64,000 bases of DNA from Paralithodes platypus (taxonomy: Eukaryota; Arthropoda; Malacostraca; Decapoda; Lithodidae). The stretch's first letter is position 1, and every line of letters starts with the position of its first letter. The stretch is taken from assembly GCA_032716605.1 (NCBI GenBank), contig CM064509.1, positions 48,045,302-48,109,301 of the forward strand, written 5' to 3'. The notes beneath the pieces are model-generated. The model saw only the letters and a list, made by a program, of their open reading frames with translations, was not told the DNA's origin and searched no databases. A program made the position numbers and the translations under genes. Shown here piece after piece: positions 1 to 10,002 of this stretch.

Positions 1-217
1 GATGCTAAGGCCAAAATCAGGAGATGGAGAGAGGGCATGGCGAGGAAAGGCTTAAGAGTCAATATTAACAAAACCAAGGTTATGCATTGTAGATTGAGAC
101 AAGGCAATGTGGAAAAGAGCAGTGCATACCCATGTGCAGTGTGTGGAAAGGGCGTGGGCGCTAACTCGATTCGGTATAGCATCTGTCGATGTTGGGTGCG
201 CCATGGGAGTAAGAGCT
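1..217 (+). pseudogene. LINE A, segment 1: end of reverse transcriptase and zinc knuckle
   Basis: The frame opening at base 1 reads a typical LINE reverse-transcriptase thumb segment (KGLRVNINKTKVM), followed by a cysteine-rich knuckle, PCAVCGKGVGANSI, known from a non-LTR retrotransposon family common in invertebrates. The knuckle's second half is degraded where WVHKRCSG would be expected. The reading breaks near 217, where the 3' end of LINE B begins, and resumes in the same element at about 2007. The 5' part of the element lies outside the window. The LINE class is secure; the exact clade is not. Confidence 0.75.
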
Positions 218-247
218 GTACAAAGGAGTACAAAGGAGTACAAAGGA
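218..247. repeat. Decanucleotide direct repeat (gtacaaagga x3)
   Basis: Three perfect head-to-tail copies. Best explained as the terminal short repeat of the CR1-like LINE B, whose 3' end faces left. Confidence 0.65.
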
Positions 248-2006
248 AATCAAGCAACAACAGATCTAGTGACCCTTCTAGGTTGCTTGTCCTCCAAAAC
301 ACTGAGGATCAAGTGTCCAAACAGTGGTTTAGAGTGGGTAAGGGAACATTGGAAAGGGAACTACTGCCCTGCCACTAACGTGGCAGGACTAGGAAGTTAG
401 TAGGGGACATATGGGTTAGTAACTGAGGGGAGGATAAAGTTATTCATTTACAAACGCAGTCAGTCGCGGGTTTGATGCGAGATATTTGTCTAGGCGGAAT
501 TTAAATGAATCAACGGTGCTGCAGTCTATAACGTCTCGGGGAAGCCCATTCCACAAGTTGACAACTCGATTGAAGAAGAAATTCTTAGATTCGTGCGAGT
601 TAAAAGATTTACCAATAATTTTGCAACCGTTTCCTCGCGTGTAATTAGATTGGTCGATAGTGAAGTACTTACTACAGTTCATATTGTCGATGCCTTTGAT
701 GATTTTGAACACTTGAATTAAGTCGCCTCTTAATCTGCGCTGGGTTAAAGGAAATAGATTTAATTCTCTAAGACGCTCTTCGTATGGTTTGTTCTTTAGG
801 CTAGGTATCATTTTGGTAACTCTACGTTGAACTCGTTCTAGCTTGTTTATATCTTTTTGGTAATAAGGGCACCAGGATTGAACGCAGTATTCCAGAAGAG
901 GGCGGACTAAGGAATTGTAAAGGGTTAGGATAACTTCTTTGGATTTATGCTCAAATGACCTGCCTATAAAGCCAATTATTTTGTTTGCCTTCTTAACAAC
1001 TTCTGAACATTGTTGACTCGGTTTTAGGTTACTCGATATTGTTACTCCCAGATCAGTTTCTCTGTTTACATTCTTAAGCTGAGTGCCATTCATCGAATAG
1101 TTTGCTTTCTCATTTAGGTATCCGACATGTAGTACTTTACATTTATCCGCATTGAAACTCATTTGCCAAATTTGGGCCCAACATGACAATTTATCTAGAT
1201 TGTGTTGCATATCGTCAACTTGTTCTTTTGAGAGTACGCTATTTGCAATTTTTGTATCGTCAGCAAATTTTGAGATTGTGCAGGTGAGACCCTCATCTAT
1301 GTCGTTGATGTAAATTAGAAAGAGAATTGGTCCTAGTACCGATCCCTGGGGTACCCCGCTACTTACATTGGTCCATTTAGATGCCTTACCGTTTATGACT
1401 ACCCTTTGCTTTCTGTTGCTGAGCCAATTTTCTATCCATTTCAACACACCGTCTTGTATTCCATGCGCTTTTAGTTTTAGCAGTAAACGTTTGTGGGGAA
1501 CTTTGTCAAAGGCCTTTTGAAAATCAAGGTATATAATATCTACAGCTTTACTCTCATCGTAGAGGTTGAGGATATCGTGGAAGAAGTCTAAGAGGTTTGT
1601 TAAACAGGAACGTTTTTTACGAAAGCCGTGTTGAGTATCTTTAAGTATGTTATTTTCCTCTAAGTGATTTACGAGTCTGTCTCGTATGACCGTTTCTAGC
1701 ATTTTACATACAACTGAGGTTAAGCTAATTGGACGATAGTTACTGGGTAGGGATTTGCTGCCTTTTTTGAATATCGGTGTTACGTTGGCTAGCTTCCACT
1801 GATCAGGCATAGTTCCAGACTGCAAGGATTTATTGAATAGTAATGTCAGTGGTTTGGAGAGCTCATTCTTAGCTTCCTTTAGAACTCTAGGCGAGATTGT
1901 ATCAGGTCCTGGCGTTTTATTTACCTTGAGTTTATCTAAACAATTCAATACTTCTCTCTCTGTAACGGTGATATTGCTTAGAACATCTGAATTATCAATC
2001 TGAAGT
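218..2006 (-). mobile_element. LINE B: 5'-truncated CR1-like retrotransposon inserted in LINE A
   Basis: A minus-strand element of about 1.8 kb. Its coding part (440 to about 2006) carries the reverse transcriptase; the stretch 248-437 has no frame and fits a 3' UTR. It ends in three copies of the decamer gtacaaagga (218-247, plus-strand reading); short terminal repeats are typical of CR1-clade ends. The 5' truncation at about 2006 is inferred because LINE A coding sequence resumes right after it. The octamer aggataaa occurs at 431-438 and 2007-2014, so an alternative 3' boundary near 439 cannot be excluded. Confidence 0.8.
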
Positions 2007-2020
2007 AGGATAAAAGGACA
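440..2020 (-). CDS. CR1-like LINE reverse transcriptase (partial, uninterrupted)
   Basis: An uninterrupted minus-strand frame of 567 residues if read from 2143. The first 40 or so residues are antisense to LINE A, so the real protein piece starts near 2020. Visible motifs in order: NKTPGPDTISP (about 75-84), ANVTPIFKKGS (119-129), SNYRPISLTS, a YLDFQKAFDKVPH block (205-217) carrying catalytic D207, SGVPQGSVLGP (263-272), and FADD with D295 and D296. The thumb and C-terminal segment end at AFVNE. The endonuclease domain is missing, as expected for 5' truncation. The open frame and lack of stops suggest a fairly recent insertion. CR1 clade is the best guess; L2 or Rex1 are alternatives. Confidence 0.85.
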   Translation of the reverse strand, partial: CPFILLQIDNSDVLSNITVTEREVLNCLDKLKVNKTPGPDTISPRVLKEAKNELSKPLTLLFNKSLQSGTMPDQWKLANVTPIFKKGSKSLPSNYRPISLTSVVCKMLETVIRDRLVNHLEENNILKDTQHGFRKKRSCLTNLLDFFHDILNLYDESKAVDIIYLDFQKAFDKVPHKRLLLKLKAHGIQDGVLKWIENWLSNRKQRVVINGKASKWTNVSSGVPQGSVLGPILFLIYINDIDEGLTCTISKFADDTKIANSVLSKEQVDDMQHNLDKLSCWAQIWQMSFNADKCKVLHVGYLNEKANYSMNGTQLKNVNRETDLGVTISSNLKPSQQCSEVVKKANKIIGFIGRSFEHKSKEVILTLYNSLVRPLLEYCVQSWCPYYQKDINKLERVQRRVTKMIPSLKNKPYEERLRELNLFPLTQRRLRGDLIQVFKIIKGIDNMNCSKYFTIDQSNYTRGNGCKIIGKSFNSHESKNFFFNRVVNLWNGLPRDVIDCSTVDSFKFRLDKYLASNPRLTAFVNE

Positions 2021-2336
2021 CCTGCCGAAGGATAATTCAGAAATCAAGAAATTTGAGTGCGTAGTGTGCAAGGGCGAGCTTGTGTTAAATGATGATCCTG
2101 TGGCTGTGAATATTGGTAATGAGTCATTGGAGCTGGTGGACAAGTTTTGTTACCTAGGAGATACCATCTCTGCCGGTGGTGGGGCCGAGGCTGCCACTGT
2201 CGCTAAAATTAGATGTGGCTGGGGGAAGTTCAGAGAACTGCTGCCAATTCTGACCATGAAATTCTCCCCTTGAAGGGAAAGGTGTATGCCTAATGTGTTA
2301 GAAGTGCAATGACGTATGCCTCAGAAACATGGGCCG
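2007..2336 (+). pseudogene. LINE A, segment 2: post-knuckle domain
   Basis: Coding resumes with a second cysteine motif (FECVVCKGEL), then DDPVAVNIGNESLELVDKFC and YLGDTISAGGGAEAATV, which is the conserved block after the zinc knuckle in this LINE family. A frameshift near 2273 separates it from the YASETWAV block. The stretch stops exactly at the TTAA of the inserted element at 2337 and continues at 2667. Confidence 0.8.
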
Positions 2337-2666
2337 TTAACCGGTTCAGTACCAGCGACGGCAGAGAGCCATCAGTAGATAAATCACTCCCCAGTTCCAG
2401 CAACGGCTGCCAGCCGTCAGTAATATACGATCCTTGTAACTGCCAGTATCAGGCCGTACCTGGTACCACGATGTTTGAGCACTGCTCTAAGGCCTTGGCA
2501 ACACTTTTCAGCTTATATCCAAGCCCCTACATGCTGGGAGAGGCAGTATTCCTCCATCTTTTGAGGTGAGAGGTTGTTATATCTTGCCTCTGAAGCCATT
2601 TTGGCCACATTGGTTGAGGCTGGGGGGTACATTTATGCTAATACCCTATGGTACAATAGGGGTTAA
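2337..2666. mobile_element. TTAA-330: piggyBac-type MITE, copy 1
   Basis: Bounded by TTAA at 2337-2340 and 2663-2666. The ends read TTAACCGGTTCAGTACC and, as reverse complement, TTAACCCCTATTGTACC, so the terminal inverted repeat is short and imperfect. Removing the element plus one TTAA rejoins the LINE A frame (ETWAV followed by KVENVNRM). A related 320-bp copy lies at 9101-9420. The ORF inside it (2309-2569) is not a gene. TTAA duplication and CC ends are hallmarks of the piggyBac superfamily. Confidence 0.85.
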
Positions 2667-3099
2667 AGTAGAGAATGTCAACAGAATGGAACATAATTAA
2701 TTGAGAATGGTGAGATGGTGTATGGGGCCAAGCTGCAGTATAGAATAACAAATTATGAGTTGAGGAGACGTTTAGGAATAAAGAGTATTAGCGAGGAGAT
2801 GCGTGCAAGTAGACTGGGATGGTATTGGTATGTGGAGAGAATGGATGAACAAAATTGGGTGAAAAGATGCAGGTCTGTGATTGTGGAGGGAGCTGCACCA
2901 AGGGGTGGACCGAGGAAGACCGGGGTTAAGACTATACGTGCCGATCTCAAATCCAAAAACTTGACAAGTGAAGCAGCCCTGAACAGAGTTGCCTGGAATG
3001 CGCCATTAGGACAAGAGACTGAAACTGCACGTATGTGTGGAGCATTCAGTCTTAAAATTGTATGTATGTATGTATGTATGTATGTATGTATGTATGTAT
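2667..3099 (+). pseudogene. LINE A, segment 3: C-terminus and tail
   Basis: Reads the conserved C-terminal block of the family: ELRRRLGIKSISEEMRASRL, GWYWYVERMDEQNWVKRCRS, APRGGPRKTG and the final Arg/Ala-rich segment ending near RMC. A frameshift lies between 2667 and 2750. The element ends in a perfect (TGTA)n tract at 3060-3099, which I read as its terminal repeat tail. Confidence 0.8.
3060..3099. repeat. (TGTA)n microsatellite, LINE A tail
   Basis: About ten tandem TGTA units directly after LINE A coding sequence and directly before gypsy pol sequence. Confidence 0.9.
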
Positions 3100-3100
3100 T

Positions 3101-4659
3101 AATGTATTCGCCAACTCGTGGTACGAACACATCCAACGCCTTAAGCAAGTTTTCTCCTGCATCCGCCAAGCCGGTCTTAAGTTAAAACCATCAAAATGCA
3201 TTCTCACCTGGGAATCCATACCTTACTTAGGCCAGGTCATTTCCAAACAAGGTATTTTGCCAGACCCTGAAAAACTAGCCGCCATCAGCCAAGTTCAACC
3301 CCTGCAAACAGTCAAAGGAGTGCAATCATATCTGGGCCTAGCCTCATACTACCGACGCGCTTTGTGAAAGGATTCGCAACCATTGCAAAGCCTCTTCACG
3401 AACTCACCCAAAAGGAAAACAATTCTTATGGACTGACACCCGTCTAGAGCCGTTCAACACTTTAAAAAAAAAAATCATCTCAGCGCCCATAGTGGTGTTC
3501 CCCGACTATAGCCAACCCTTCCGCCTGTACACGAACGTGTCTCTACTAGGGATTGGAGCGGTAGTCACCCAAACATCTAAAACAACAAGGAAAATATAGT
3601 AGCGTGCACCAGTCGCACGCATACACAATCCGAGGTAAATTACGCCGCAATGAAGAGGGAATGCTTGGGCCTAGTATGCTCACTACAGCATCTTAAATCA
3701 TACTTGTTGGGTTCCCCCCCCCCCTCATTGCCCACATAGGACAAGAACGCCAAACCAGACTGGCTACCAAAGGACGTTTTTTCCTCGCTGACTTAAATAG
3801 ATTTTATATTTACAAGGACCGGCCATATCGCTCTAAGCCCAGCCGAAGCAAAAACACCCTTGTCATTTGTTCACCACAGGAATGGCATTCACCTTGGCTA
3901 CACAAAAATAATTCAAGCATTCAAAGCAACATATTTGACCCCCCATCCACACCACCTTGCCAAACAAACAGTCGAGTCCTGCATAGCTTGCGCGGGAGGC
4001 AAAGATACCACACGCACCCCCGGGCCTTCTGAAACAATCACCGCCACGTTGCCATGGCAACTATTGTCTCTCGATACAGTAGGCTCTTTCCCCGTGTTCA
4101 ACTTCGTCCGATTTGTGCTGACCTTTGTAGATACATACTCAAAATTACTGATTGCAGTTCCGGTAAAAGACCATAGCGCCAAAACCGTGGCAGACGCAAT
4201 GCTCAACCAACTTCCGCCTTCCCCAAGCCCTACATACAGACAACGCTCCGGAATTCTCGGGACAAATCTGGGCCGCACTCTCTAAATGAATGGGCTACGA
4301 CATATCCCATTCATCCCCATATTGGCCAAAGGGTGACACGATCTGCGAACGAGGTCACAGTTCTATAAATAACCAGATCAGAACCATACTCCTTGCGGGG
4401 CATATGAAGGATTGACCACGTCAGTTGCGCATGATCCAGTGGGGTCTAAATTCAACCCCACGAGACAATGGCATCACACCAAATTAAAAACGTTTTGGGG
4501 TCGCCCCTGTACTACTTCCGCTATGCCATCTCATACGGCCCCCATCCCCCTCCCTTGATATCCACCCCACAGTCACGCACATCAAGGCAAGACTAAGACA
4601 ATTACAATCCTGCCAGGACTTGCCAGCCGACACCCAGAAGATGAGAAATCCGTACATGG
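3101..4659 (+). pseudogene. Ty3/gypsy pol relic: RT end, RNase H, integrase
   Basis: The retained part starts just after the expected reverse-transcriptase active site and runs through RLKQVFSCIRQAGLKLKPSK, YLGQVISKQG and SYLGLASYYRR. An RNase H-like block follows near 3520 (FRLYTNVSLLGIGAVVTQ). From 3858 there is an integrase HHCC zinc-binding segment (HHRNGIHLGYTK, then CIACAGGK) and the start of the catalytic core (LLSLDTVGSFP). Many stops and frameshifts and an internal deletion around 3710 make it clearly dead. LINE A, in the same orientation, appears to have landed in the RT region, so the upstream half of gypsy may lie left of the window. Confidence 0.8.
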
Positions 4660-5060
4660 TGGGGTTTTTTTTTTTTTTTTTCTTTTTTTTTTCTATATTC
4701 CAACTTACTTCCTCTCGGGCATAGGCTGAGAGCCTTAACATTCACCGCTGAACAGTGAAGCCCGTGAGGTCTTGTTCCAGTCTAGGGAGTGAGACATGTG
4801 AAGCACGTAGAGTACAACGAGCACCTGCCATCTTGCCTTCACATGAGGCACGGTGCTCACTCATGGCCCGAAACGACCCCATCTCTGAAGCCACCTTGTT
4901 CCCATGCTTCACTGTCTCACTCCCTACACTCGGACTCTCACACTTACACACACACAGCGCCACCTGTTGAGCAGATAACTCACCAGGCATTGCACCCCTA
5001 TAGCATATTTTGAATATGGGAATATTCATACAGTGCTATTTAATCAGGGAACAATGAGGG
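4660..5060 (-). mobile_element. Retroposed insert in gypsy with poly(T) start
   Basis: The gypsy integrase reading stops at a roughly 30-nt T-rich tract (4661-4692) and resumes near 5061. A poly(T) start suggests a minus-strand retroposon with a poly(A) tail. The body has no convincing frame. Its right end, read as reverse complement, has a GAAACGTCAATAAAA motif resembling Penelope or hammerhead-type UTRs. Identity unknown. Confidence 0.4.
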
Positions 5061-5575
5061 TATTTTATTGACGTTTCGGTGGTGACCAAGTGATGATAGC
5101 GAATCTGCCTATAACAAACAAACTTGTTCCGAAATTCAAAGGTCCCTTCAAAATAATCAAAGTCCCCAATTGTTACCAGGTCACGGTAGACTATAACGGA
5201 GAACCGCGCTTTTTCCGGAATAGGCATGTTAGGCAAGTCCATAGAGGTAACCCATCACCCTTCACCCCAACAACCTCACAACAATCTAACCTGGATAACC
5301 GCCCCCACACCACCACAACCCCAACCACCTCATACCCCTCCCCCACTACCATCGAACCCACCAACCCCTGCAACCTCCCATACCCCCCACAACCTCTCAC
5401 CAAAACCCAATCCCGGCACAGCAAACGACGACACCAAACCTCACTTACCTTCCAACCACCCGTTACCCCAAACCAGTACCTCACCTCCGCAACACCAACC
5501 TTCTAACCAACAGTTACCCCAAATCAGTACCTCACCTTCTACCCACCCTCCTCTACCTCAGACAACTCCCTCATA
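5061..5575 (+). pseudogene. Gypsy integrase C-terminal region and Pro/Thr-rich tail
   Basis: The reading GGDQVMIANLP, then KFKGPFKIIKV and YQVTVDYNGE, matches the SH3-like C-terminal domain of gypsy integrases (GPF motif). It is followed by a low-complexity Pro/Thr/Ser-rich tail to about 5575. It belongs to the gypsy relic at 3101-4659, separated from it by the insert at 4660-5060. No env-like protein could be recognised downstream. Confidence 0.7.
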
Positions 5576-5596
5576 AACCTCCCCCTCAACACCACT

Positions 5597-5635
5597 GTAC
5601 ACTAGGTTGAGGTAGGGGACCTCAACCTAGCGTAC
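5597..5635. repeat. Perfect 12-bp-arm hairpin
   Basis: CTAGGTTGAGGT (5602-5613) and its exact reverse complement (5619-5630) flank the 5-nt loop AGGGG. Pairing extends to GTAC on both sides after one mismatch. Confidence 0.85.
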
Positions 5636-5667
5636 AGCCAACAAATGCTACCAACCAACCTGCATTA

Positions 5668-5878
5668 AGCTGGTATCAAACAAGAGCTTTTATAGTCAAC
5701 ATTTGATAATCAACATTTGTCTGGCAACATTTCTGGAATATTTTACACTGGTATCGGAAACTAGACTGATGATAGATGAATTTAGGTGACTAAAATATTT
5801 GAAATATTTACCTCATAAGCTGCCAGACCAGTGTTGAATATAAATGTTGAGGGGAAAAGCGCTTGTGTGATACCGGCT
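5668..5878. mobile_element. TA-flanked MITE with about 38-bp TIRs
   Basis: The left end (GCTGGTATCAAACAAGAGCT...) and the reverse complement of the right end (GCCGGTATCACACAAGCGCT...) match at most positions over about 38 bp, through a shared AACATTT. TA lies just outside both ends (5666-5667 and 5880-5881). No coding potential. Probably a Tc1/mariner-type or similar non-autonomous element; end positions are uncertain by a base or two. Confidence 0.6.
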
Positions 5879-5879
5879 T

Positions 5880-6746
5880 TACTCCCACCATACAACCTGC
5901 TCCTACCTAAAACCCCCCCTCCCAAATCCCAATAAACCCTGCCATCCCTAGCAATGTGCCTAGCCAAAAGGCACATGACACCTCTATACTCACAAACACT
6001 GTGTCGCACAGCGATGTAACATCGCAGCAACCTCCTTCACCTACCACTTCACCCACCCATCATCCCCACACCCACATACCACCCACCTCATCCCCAGAAA
6101 GCCCACCTGAATGACTCCCCACTAACACAATGACTCGCTCCAACAGAGCATCTAACCCTCAAAATAGATAAAGGATTAATAGTACCTCCGCATCCGCAGA
6201 GGTCCTTAAAAACCCAGGTGCCTCTTCAAAGGTCACCAGTCACCTGCCAGCTGCTGCACAGTCAACACCTCAGCTCCTACATTCAGACTCATCCACCAAG
6301 TTTTTCGTAAGATTTGTCATCTGGATTTCAGGGGAGGGGCAGAAACGCAGACTCAAGCATCCTGGCCAATTTATCGATGCTTTGAAGTGGGAATCACGAC
6401 AGTCAACGTTAATCGTGGTCAGACGAGATGGCATTCCCGGGCCTCACATGAAGAGATGGTACCACGCCCTCCAGCACCTGCAGCCCATGGCCATCACCCT
6501 CACCGAAAAAAGTTCACCTTCCAGCCACGAGAATGTGACTTTGTTCGGGACGGGGATAGTGTTATACCAAAACCTGAGACGCTACGCGGCCCAAACAGGC
6601 AAGTCTCCCCTCGCAGCTGCCCAAATACCCGAGTCTCCCCCCTCCAACATCAGGTGGGAAACCGCGATAGAAAATGAGGCTTACAATATACCTGTCCCCC
6701 CCTCCACAAATAAAAACAAACCCGATTGGTTCATAGAAGGTATCCT
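5880..6746 (+). other. C/A-rich region with unassigned ORF (6382-6750)
   Basis: Strongly C-rich on the plus strand and probably still part of the gypsy relic or its 3' UTR. Two overlapping frames, 6382-6750 and 6387-6677, are open, but neither shows a motif I recognise. The longer would encode 122 residues with a C-terminal segment rich in Pro, Asn and Lys. I do not call a gene. Confidence 0.3.
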
Positions 6747-7583
6747 GTGATGTATCTGGAGGGCTCTCCCATTGCTCTCCCCCCTACTCCCCTCGCCGGA
6801 ACCAAACAGACCTACGACACACCTGAGACCTATACATCACCATGCCCTATTTCGTTGTAATATACCTCGGATGGAGAGCACCTGGACAAGTGAATAGGTA
6901 TTAATTCCAGGTAGGGGAAAATTATCTCACTCCCCTCCCTGAGATCTGAATGCTAACTGGCTTCAACAGGTGCCCTCTGGCCTGACATCTTGCAAAACAG
7001 CTAAATCCTGAAGCAAGGACACCTAGATTGCTCCCTGGCTCTAGGACCTAGAATGCTCCCAAGCTTTTTAGTAACTTGTTAGTTAAAAGTTATTACTGTG
7101 ATTTAAGACGCTTGCATAGTCGAGACCTGGCTTTCAGGCTCCCTACACCGTAGCTTATTCTTATTATCCAGTTGCCTAATAAAATTATAAATGTTAATTA
7201 TTTCTATATAGTTATATTGTCACATGTCTGTCTAACCTCTAGGTTGTCAGACCGCTGCGTAGCTATAGGGAAAAAGCTCTGCCACACCTACACTAAATTC
7301 CAGCTAGGGATTCCACCACACACAGAGTCTAACTGGAAGTCACTCTCATTATTAAGTCTTCTAAGTATGTGTTAATAATGTACATAATCATGTGTATCCT
7401 TATGTATATATGAATATCATTACTGTACTATTGCTTTCAAGAATAATGATTGATGTCTTGATGTATTCCATTGTATAACTCAAACCAGAAATGCTATCAA
7501 CCCATTATTTAAATAATAATACTTGTACACCTGGCTCTTGTATTATCTCAACACCTTCCCCTCAGTAAAACGGAACCCGTGAC
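6747..7583 (+). other. Possible 3' LTR of the gypsy relic
   Basis: The segment begins TGTGATGTATCTGG and ends CCCGTGACA, fitting TG...CA LTR ends. It contains an AATAAA (about 7179) and has no coding frame. No partner LTR is in the window and no clear polypurine tract precedes it, so this is a weak call. Confidence 0.3.
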
Positions 7584-8268
7584 AGATGGTAAAGCATGTG
7601 CAACTACTCTAAGTGGTAGTTCGCATCTTAGTATGTATATATTCAGGCATATACTCCATTGCTGAGGGTGGCCGACACTAGACAGAGCCCGAACATAAAC
7701 ATTTAAAGTTCCTATTCTCAGGGTCCAGGATCACTTTCGCATACCCTCACCCGTTTCTGTCTCGTCGAGTCGGAGAATTATACAAGGGGAGGATGATTCC
7801 CAGCTCCCTACCCCCAGAAGGAAAAATAGGACTAAAGAGACAGACAGAAACAGCTAAGGTTGGATAGAGGATGCCAAACCTCACTCTGGATAGGACCATC
7901 CCTTACCCAAGAGGGGGAGGAGAACATGCTTTTATTAATTTCATTTCGAGGTGCTTGGTGTTGGGAGTGATATTAATTAGTTAGATAGATTCATTATAAT
8001 CTGATTATACATATTAGTTTTCACTTGTTAAACATTCAACATATGAATGTAATATTATTATATCTATCTATCTATTGCCTGACGCCGTGATCCCCGAAGG
8101 GGTGGCCACGAACGAACCACCCCCATGCACCTCTGTCCCCAGTCAGTCGACGCCTCTCCTCCCAACCAGCACCGCCTTCATCCATATACTTCCTTCCTCC
8201 ACCTCTCCTTCGGTGCACCTCTCCCTCTCTGTCCTTCCATTAATATTAATACTAATTGTATATAGTAT
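7584..8268. other. Non-coding stretch with LINE-3'UTR-like patch
   Basis: No gene seen. A patch near 7665-7695 (ggtggccgacactagacagagc) resembles the 3' UTR start of LINE C at 13410-13435, and a short (TATC)n tract lies at about 8058-8075. A small degraded piece of the same LINE class is possible. Confidence 0.3.
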
Positions 8269-8598
8269 TTATTGCATTGTGCACTATATGTTATTGCATT
8301 GTGCACTATATGTTATTGCATTGTGCACTATATGTTATTGCATTGTGCACTATATGTTATTGCATTGTGCACTATATGTTATTGCATTGTGCACTATATG
8401 TTATTGCATTGTGCACTATATGTTATTGCATTGTGCACTATATGTTATTGCATTGTGCACTATATGTTATTGCATTGTGCACTATACGTTATTGCATTGT
8501 GCACTATATGTTATTGCATTGTGCACTATATGTTATTGCATTGTGCACTATATGTTATTGCATTGTGCAGTATATGTTATTGCATTGTGCACTATATG
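8269..8598. repeat. 22-bp minisatellite, 15 units
   Basis: Fifteen head-to-tail copies of a 22-bp unit containing ATTGCATTGTGCAC and ACTATATG, spanning 330 bp. Only two substitutions stand out (near 8487 and 8566). Because 22 is not divisible by 3 and the unit lacks stops, all three plus frames are open and encode the same cyclic Cys/His/Leu-rich peptide. These ORFs are artefacts. Confidence 0.95.
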
Positions 8599-8845
8599 TG
8601 CAATTCTTCTTCAATATATATATTTACATAACTATGTTAGTTAATGGATACAAGCCCTAGTCATACTTCATTGACTTTTGTCATGTTTTATGTATTTTGT
8701 TTCATTACGGAAAAACACTAGGCACTCGAAATAACAGTTGTCTTCAGTTGATTTGTCAGGTGTGTAAATTATGGTACAACAACCTACACTCTCATTGAGT
8801 CCCTGTATCTTTCTTTCTTTAAGTTAGTAAAACGAGAATAGGACA

Positions 8846-9059
8846 TTAACCCCTACCGTACCGACAACGTCTTTTTCATTTGATTCTAGCCATATATACA
8901 CGTGTTTGTGCAGTTTAAGAAGGATCTGTGGTAGTAAAAACAGTTAAGTGAGATAGTTCGAAGCCTGTTAATTGCTGGAGGCCCTTTGTAAGCTGAAAAA
9001 TATTGTCTAATAGTAGCCAGAGTAAAGCGAAAAGACGGCACAGGTGCAGTAAGGGTTAA
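8846..9059. mobile_element. TTAA-214: small piggyBac-type MITE
   Basis: TTAA at 8846-8849 and 9056-9059. The ends are TTAACCCCTACCGTACC and, as reverse complement, TTAACCCTTACTGCACC: 17-bp imperfect inverted repeats. No coding capacity. The left end resembles the TTAA-330 ends (CCCCTA.TGTACC), suggesting one family group. Confidence 0.75.
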
Positions 9060-9100
9060 CTCACTTATGCGTCTTCATATCATCATCTTCCTACCCAATC

Positions 9101-9420
9101 TTAACCCGTCCAATCCCAGCGACGGCTACCAGCCGTCAGTAGATAAGTCACTTCCCAGTCCCAGCGAATCCTGGGAGCCGTCAGTAATGTACTTTCCTCG
9201 TAACTGCCTGTATCAGGCTGTGCCTGGTACCACAACCATTTGAGCACTGCTCTCGATATGGCAACACTTCTCAGCTTATATAAAACCCACTGAAGGCTGG
9301 GAGAGCCAGTCTTCCTTCATCTCCTGAGATGGAAGGTTGTTCTATCTTGCCATTTTGGCCACATTGCTTTGGATTGGGGGGGACTTTTATTACTGTATCC
9401 TCCGGTACAGTAGGGGTTAA
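9101..9420. mobile_element. TTAA-330 MITE, copy 2
   Basis: TTAA at 9101-9104 and 9417-9420. The body is clearly alignable with 2337-2666: both contain the CCAGCGACGGC block, the CCTGGTACCAC block, the GAGCACTGCTCT palindromic block and the GTACARTAGGGG end. Confidence 0.85.
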
Positions 9421-9442
9421 GATTCATCTCTCATATTCTCCT

Positions 9443-9670
9443 CTTCTCTCTCTCTCTCTCTCTCTCTCTTCAACGTTGCTATCAGGGAAGAGAAAGAATA
9501 AGGAGAAACGCGGAATGTTGGAATCAAGTGGAGGGGGCGAGGAATGGGATGGGGAAACTTTTTGGAACCCATTGGCCCTCTCGTCTATGTCTGTGAAACA
9601 CTTGGACACACGTGGTTCAGGGGAATATGCTCTCTCTCTCTCTCTCTCTGTCTATCTCTCTCTCTCTCTG

Positions 9671-9721
<51 letters not shown>
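9443..9721. repeat. (CT)n tracts
   Basis: (CT)n at about 9443-9470 and 9627-9721. Overlapping ORFs there encode Ser/Leu repeats and are not genes. Confidence 0.9.
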
Positions 9722-9724
<3 letters not shown>

Positions 9725-9870
9725 TCTTTGCTATCCTTTCCTAAATTCCTTCCACTGTCCCTTATTCTCGGGTTAGCTATCTCTACTATAATTTAGTCCT
9801 GACCACCTCGCTGGGATCGTAAGGTCTGTGTGGTCAGTGTACCTATGTAAATCTATGTAAATATATATCT
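9722..9870 (+). repeat. LINE H 3'-UTR-like block, upstream copy
   Basis: Similar in order and content to 12625-12735 at the 3' end of LINE H: gctatcctttcct, gctatctctact, cctggccacctcgc-like, gatctgtgtgg.cagtgta, tatgtaaat. It therefore looks like the 3' end of another copy of the same LINE sitting directly upstream, in tandem. Confidence 0.55.
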
Positions 9871-10002
9871 CTCTTTCTCGAGTGAGAGAGAGAGCAAAGA
9901 GTAATTATATATGGAGTAGAATCAGATTGAAGTCCGTCACTCCAGTGACTAGTGGAGTCCCCCAGGGTTCAGTACTGGGTCTATTATTGTTCATAATATA
10001 TA

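Noticed and set aside
3101..7583. Endogenous retrovirus with env
   Set aside because: Only pol-type segments are recognisable; no envelope-like domain was seen, so it is treated as a gypsy retrotransposon relic.
8269..8598. Possible CRISPR array
   Set aside because: Units are contiguous with no unique spacers, and the context is eukaryotic.
8075..8660. Three overlapping ORFs encoding Cys/His/Leu repeats
   Set aside because: Produced by the 22-bp minisatellite, which has no stop in any plus frame.
9329..9796. Ser/Leu-rich ORFs; also at 15347-15814, 19236-19746 and 26357-26691
   Set aside because: Translations of (TC)n/(GA)n microsatellites.
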